A DNA stretch of 64,000 nucleotides from the NCBI RefSeq assembly GCF_003351765.1, contig NZ_CP031229.1, positions 3,410,001 through 3,474,000 of the forward strand. The letters are read 5' to 3'. Numbering within the stretch: the first letter of the stretch is position 1; every line of letters begins with the position of its first letter. Shown here one piece after another: positions 61,180 through 64,000 of the stretch. Origin of the DNA: Ornithinimicrobium avium (lineage in GTDB: Bacteria > Actinomycetota > Actinomycetes > Actinomycetales > Dermatophilaceae). The notes under the pieces were generated by a model. The model had not been told where the DNA came from. It worked only from the letters and a program-made list of their open reading frames with translations, and searched no databases. The position numbers and the translations under genes were made by a program.

Positions 61180-62964
61180 CCTGGAGTATTCACTAGGGGA
61201 GTCGGGCAGGGCCGGTAAGTAGCGTGTCGCGGGGGTGAGGGTGTCCCTGACCTGGGAGAATACGGATTGTCTAGATCTGGATTCATACCCGGGAAGGGAC
61301 ACCCTCAAGGTGAAGCGTACAAGCGGGACGGCTGCTGCTGAGGCAGCCTGGTCGAAGAGCCTGCTGGTGAAGGCGGAAGGCGCTGGGACGGTGGCGCACG
61401 CGGGGGTGGTGCTGCCCCGGCTGCTGGCCGACCGGGTCGGGCTCACGGGCGCGTTCCGGGACGTGCTCGCCCGGCGTGGCTTCCGCCCGGGCCGGGACCG
61501 TGGCCGGGCGGTCACGGACACGGTCGCCGCGTTGGCGTCCGGGGCGCGGTGCCTGAGCGACGTGGAGGCGATGACCGCCCAGGTCGAGCTGTTCGGCCCG
61601 GCCGGTGGGGCCAGCGACACCACGGTGCTGCGGGTGCTGGGTGAGTACGCCGACCGACTCGGTGAGGACGGGCTGGCCGGGCGGGCGTTGGCGCGGGCCA
61701 CCGCCAAGGTCCGCTCCCGCGCCTGGGAGCAGATCGTGGCCCGGCACGGGAGGCTGCCCGCGGTTCGGGTCGCCGGCAAGGACCTGACCCGCCCGGGCCG
61801 GGGTGAGGACGTGCCGGTGCTGGTGATCCGTCTGGACGCGACGGTGATCGCGGCCGCCTCGGCCAAGGAGGGCGCGGAGGCGAACTACAAGGGGTTCGGC
61901 TTCCACCCCCTCACCGCGTGGTGCTCGAACACGGGCGAGAACCTGGCGATGATGAACCGGGTCGGGTCGGCCGGCTCGTTCACCGCCGCCGACCACGTGA
62001 AGGTGCTGGACGCGGCGCTGGCCCAGGTGCCCGCGGCGCACCGCCGCGAGGTGCTGGTGAGCGTGGACGGGGCCGGTGCCTCCCACGGCCTCGTCGAGCA
62101 CCTGGACGCCCTGAACACCGCTGGTCAGCACGGGCGACGCGGGCGAGGGGTGGAGTACTCCATCGGGTGGCCCGTCGATGCCCGCACCCGGTCCGCGATC
62201 GAGGCTACCGGCGAGGGTGACTGGTCAGCGGGGCTGACCGCGACCGGTGGGGCCGAGGAGCACGCGCAGGTCGTGGAGCTGACCGGGCTCCTACGACACA
62301 GTCACACCGGTGACCTGCTGTCGGGGTGGCCGGGCGACATGCGGATCTTCGCCCGCCGCACTCCGCGCTCACCCGGGGAGCAGGCGCAGCTGGGGCAGGA
62401 CCCGAACTGGCGCTACGGCGCGTTCGCCACGAACACGCCCACCGGTCAGGTCCAGCACCTGGACGTCCGGCACCGCACCCAGGCGCACGTGGAGGACCGA
62501 ATCAAGGAGCTCAAGGCCTGCGGGGCCACCCGGCTTCCCTCGACCTCCTACGACCGCAACAGTGCCTGGCTGCACCTGGCCGCCCACGCCGTCACCGTGC
62601 TGGCCTGGCTGCGGCTGCTCGCCCTGGAGGATGACCTCGCCGTCGCCGAGCCCAAGGCCCTGCGGTTCCGGCTGCTGTCCGCACCAGCCCGATACGTGCG
62701 CCACGCCAGGAAACGGGTGCTGAAGATCCCCACCGGATGGGCCTGGGCCACCCACCTCGCCGACGCGTTCGACCGCCTCCGCGCACTGCACCCGGCCTGA
62801 CGACAGTGTCCTTGTCCACCCACCACCCCAGCACACCCGAGCAGTGGAACCCGGCGCCCACCCGAGCGGATCGGGCCCCGACCCTGCCCACCGCCACCGC
62901 GGCCACCCGGCGCGGACCGCGACACGAACTCAGGACCCCACATCACCGCCGTGAATCATCGAGG
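61180..62964 (+). mobile_element. IS1380-family element type 1, copy B
   Basis: The 1785-bp element is in the same orientation as copy A and nearly identical to it. On its right edge it truncates a minus-strand gene. The flanks (TAGA and TCGA) do not match. Confidence 0.93.
61310..62800 (+). CDS. IS1380-family transposase, copy B
   Basis: The 496-residue transposase from GTG 61310 has the same protein sequence as copy A; the single base difference (CGA for CGG at 62500) is silent. The open frame and catalytic motifs are intact, so the enzyme should be active. Recent duplication or gene conversion with copy A is implied. Confidence 0.93.
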   Translation: MKRTSGTAAAEAAWSKSLLVKAEGAGTVAHAGVVLPRLLADRVGLTGAFRDVLARRGFRPGRDRGRAVTDTVAALASGARCLSDVEAMTAQVELFGPAGGASDTTVLRVLGEYADRLGEDGLAGRALARATAKVRSRAWEQIVARHGRLPAVRVAGKDLTRPGRGEDVPVLVIRLDATVIAAASAKEGAEANYKGFGFHPLTAWCSNTGENLAMMNRVGSAGSFTAADHVKVLDAALAQVPAAHRREVLVSVDGAGASHGLVEHLDALNTAGQHGRRGRGVEYSIGWPVDARTRSAIEATGEGDWSAGLTATGGAEEHAQVVELTGLLRHSHTGDLLSGWPGDMRIFARRTPRSPGEQAQLGQDPNWRYGAFATNTPTGQVQHLDVRHRTQAHVEDRIKELKACGATRLPSTSYDRNSAWLHLAAHAVTVLAWLRLLALEDDLAVAEPKALRFRLLSAPARYVRHARKRVLKIPTGWAWATHLADAFDRLRALHPA

Positions 62965-63452
62965 TCGAACACGTCGCGATTTGGGCCGGACACAAACGTG
63001 AACGCCCAATGATCTACCTCCCGCGTCTCGCTGGTGAGGGTCAAGTCGTCTCGGGATACGCGTTCGTACCTCGAGACGATGGACCACTTTGCAGCGTCCA
63101 ACGCACTGTCATGTGACGGTCGCGGCGGAACCTGGCGGTTCAATCTTTGCAGCAACCAGCCGACGGCCGGCACGGCACCGACGACACCTAATGTGACGTT
63201 TAGGACCTCAAGGCCTCCTGCGCCGATCCCCCCTTGCGCCTTGTGATAATCCTCTTGGACCCCAGACCACCATTCCGCGTCCCTCTGCAATTGACGGGTA
63301 AGTGCTTCCAGTGACGCAAGCGACCATCCATCTGCTGACGTCCGGACCTGCACCACCGTCGTGGGCGTCATCCTTGGGTCGTCCGCCTCGACGGTGAAGG
63401 TGAGTACCGACTCAGGGCTGATGGCGTTGCCGTCGAGGTCGAGCTCGTCCAT
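62943..63452 (-). pseudogene. Hypothetical protein gene truncated by IS1380 copy B
   Basis: From ATG 63452 about 163 codons remain. MDELDLDGNAISPESVLTFT, then VEADDPRMTPTTVVQVRTSA and a hydrophobic segment GGLEVLNVTLGVVGAVPAVG precede KWSIVSRYERVSRDDLTLTS. At 62964 the gene meets the IS edge and the frame ends within it (stop at 62943). The rest was not found at the other IS edge. The family is not recognised; a one-helix protein of a toxin/immunity or stress type is possible. Confidence 0.55.
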
Positions 63453-63719
63453 GGGGCCAGCCTGTCATCTCGCACTCTGGGTAGTGACCTACGCGAGGGT
63501 GTGTCATCAGCCCGGCAGCCCCGTCAGCTTGCTCGTCTCAACCCGGTCAAGCTGGCGCGCCGCCCGCCACCGCCTGAGCGCACGGCGGCAATACAGGATG
63601 GGCCATCGCTGCACCGGAGGGGGCCGTCCGTTCTCTGTTCCACTGTGAGGATCCCTCTTCAGAGGGGCAGGGAGTGTCGTGGGTGCATCCTTTTGATGGG
63701 TTGCTGGACAGTACGGGGT

Positions 63720-63802
63720 ATGAGCGATGAGGAGTTGCTGCTGTGGCAGGCGGTGCAGGGAGGGGAGGGCCTAGCCTTCGGCGAGGTCTATGACCTGCAT
63801 CG
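63720..63802 (+). pseudogene. ECF sigma factor N-terminus, cut by IS3 copy 3
   Basis: ATG 63720 begins MSDEELLLWQAVQGGEGLAF followed by GEVYDLH, the region 2.1 start typical of sigma-70-family ECF factors. After 28 codons the IS3 end TGAAGCGCC interrupts it. The downstream part would lie outside the window. Confidence 0.6.
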
Positions 63803-64000
63803 TGAAGCGCCCCAGGTTCGATGCCGCTCCTGTTTGAGTCCAGGAGGATGAGCACCATGCCCAAGAAGATCGATCCAGAGTTGAAGGCCCGCGCTGTGCG
63901 TCTGGTCACCGAGCACCTGTCCGAGTACCCGTCGTTGACGGCCGCTTCGGCCGCGGTGGCCAAGCAGCTGGGTGTCGGGAGGGAGTCCGTGCGTCGCTGG
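63803..64000 (+). mobile_element. IS3-family element, copy 3 (partial, at window edge)
   Basis: The element starts with TGAAGCGCCCCAGGTTCGAT, identical to the orfA end of copies 1 and 2 but in reverse orientation. It continues beyond the window. Confidence 0.9.
63848..64000 (+). CDS. IS3-family OrfA, partial at window edge
   Basis: ATG 63848 after AGGAGG begins MSTMPKKIDPELKARAVRLV, then the HTH AVAKQLGVGRESVRRW, at which point the window ends. It is the same as OrfA of copies 1 and 2. Confidence 0.92.
   Translation, partial: MSTMPKKIDPELKARAVRLVTEHLSEYPSLTAASAAVAKQLGVGRESVRRW

Overview
The window is high-GC DNA with GTG starts and frequent 4-base gene overlaps. It carries an Rpf-like muralytic factor, otsA/otsB and a transmembrane Ser/Thr kinase, and it fits an actinobacterium, probably Micrococcales (inferred from gene content only). 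It divides sharply at a tRNA-Thr gene (15815-15887). Left of it lies ordinary chromosome. Right of it, starting with a tyrosine integrase, lies about 48 kb of accessory DNA full of insertion sequences, gene fragments, immunity genes and repeats, still continuing at the right edge.

Chromosomal part, 1-15.8 kb. A tandem GNAT acetyltransferase is cut by the left edge. Next come a frameshifted FtsX-type permease, a crcB pair (one frameshifted) and a universal stress protein. A maltose-type sugar importer follows: MsmX/MalK-like ATPase on the minus strand, then divergent malE-malF-malG and a LacI-family regulator, with a perfect 14-bp palindrome (5035-5048) as likely operator. OtsB/OtsA make trehalose, and a Ser/Thr kinase and a secreted Rpf-like lysozyme complete this section.

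Accessory part. 15.9-19.2 kb: integrase, GNAT, and a pterin-dehydratase/glyoxalase-like fusion. 19.4-23.8 kb: an IS3-family element split by a cargo-free element with two overlapping tyrosine recombinases (Tn554-like). 24-28.3 kb: a frameshifted AlbA_2/Schlafen-type gene, lipoprotein, decayed surface protein and a two-helix membrane protein. 28.36-35.3 kb: one IS1380-family element, still bounded by its inverted repeats and a CTCAG duplication, has been opened by about 5.5 kb of nested DNA: low-GC secreted genes, a second IS3 copy and a different IS1380 element. 35.39-35.66 kb: eight 34-bp tandem repeats whose unit recurs singly at 27.6, 39.0 and 53.6 kb.

35.7-40.6 kb: XRE and TetR regulators with membrane-protein partners, two immunity-type genes, a HTH regulator and a VOC gene. 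41.1-44.0 kb: a three-gene recombinase module (active tyrosine recombinase, HTH protein, zinc-ribbon protein with a degenerate recombinase-like C-terminus). Then a small Cys-rich protein, an Imm8 gene, a toxin-antitoxin pair and a decayed ISL3 element. 47.5-50.6 kb: a compact lanthipeptide locus with a precursor ending in a Cys/Trp-rich core and a three-domain lanthionine synthetase with cyclase zinc ligands. Next are a GH-E nuclease toxin, an EcsC-like protein, and a four-gene operon (XRE-cupin, B3/B4, monooxygenase-like, PLP lyase). 56.3-64 kb: IS110, then two almost identical IS1380 copies around a lipoprotein and small secreted protein, a truncated gene, and a sigma factor broken by a third IS3 copy.

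Many genes, including a few in the core part, carry single-base frameshifts. Some are clearly decay inside mobile DNA; some may be sequencing errors, and these are marked individually.
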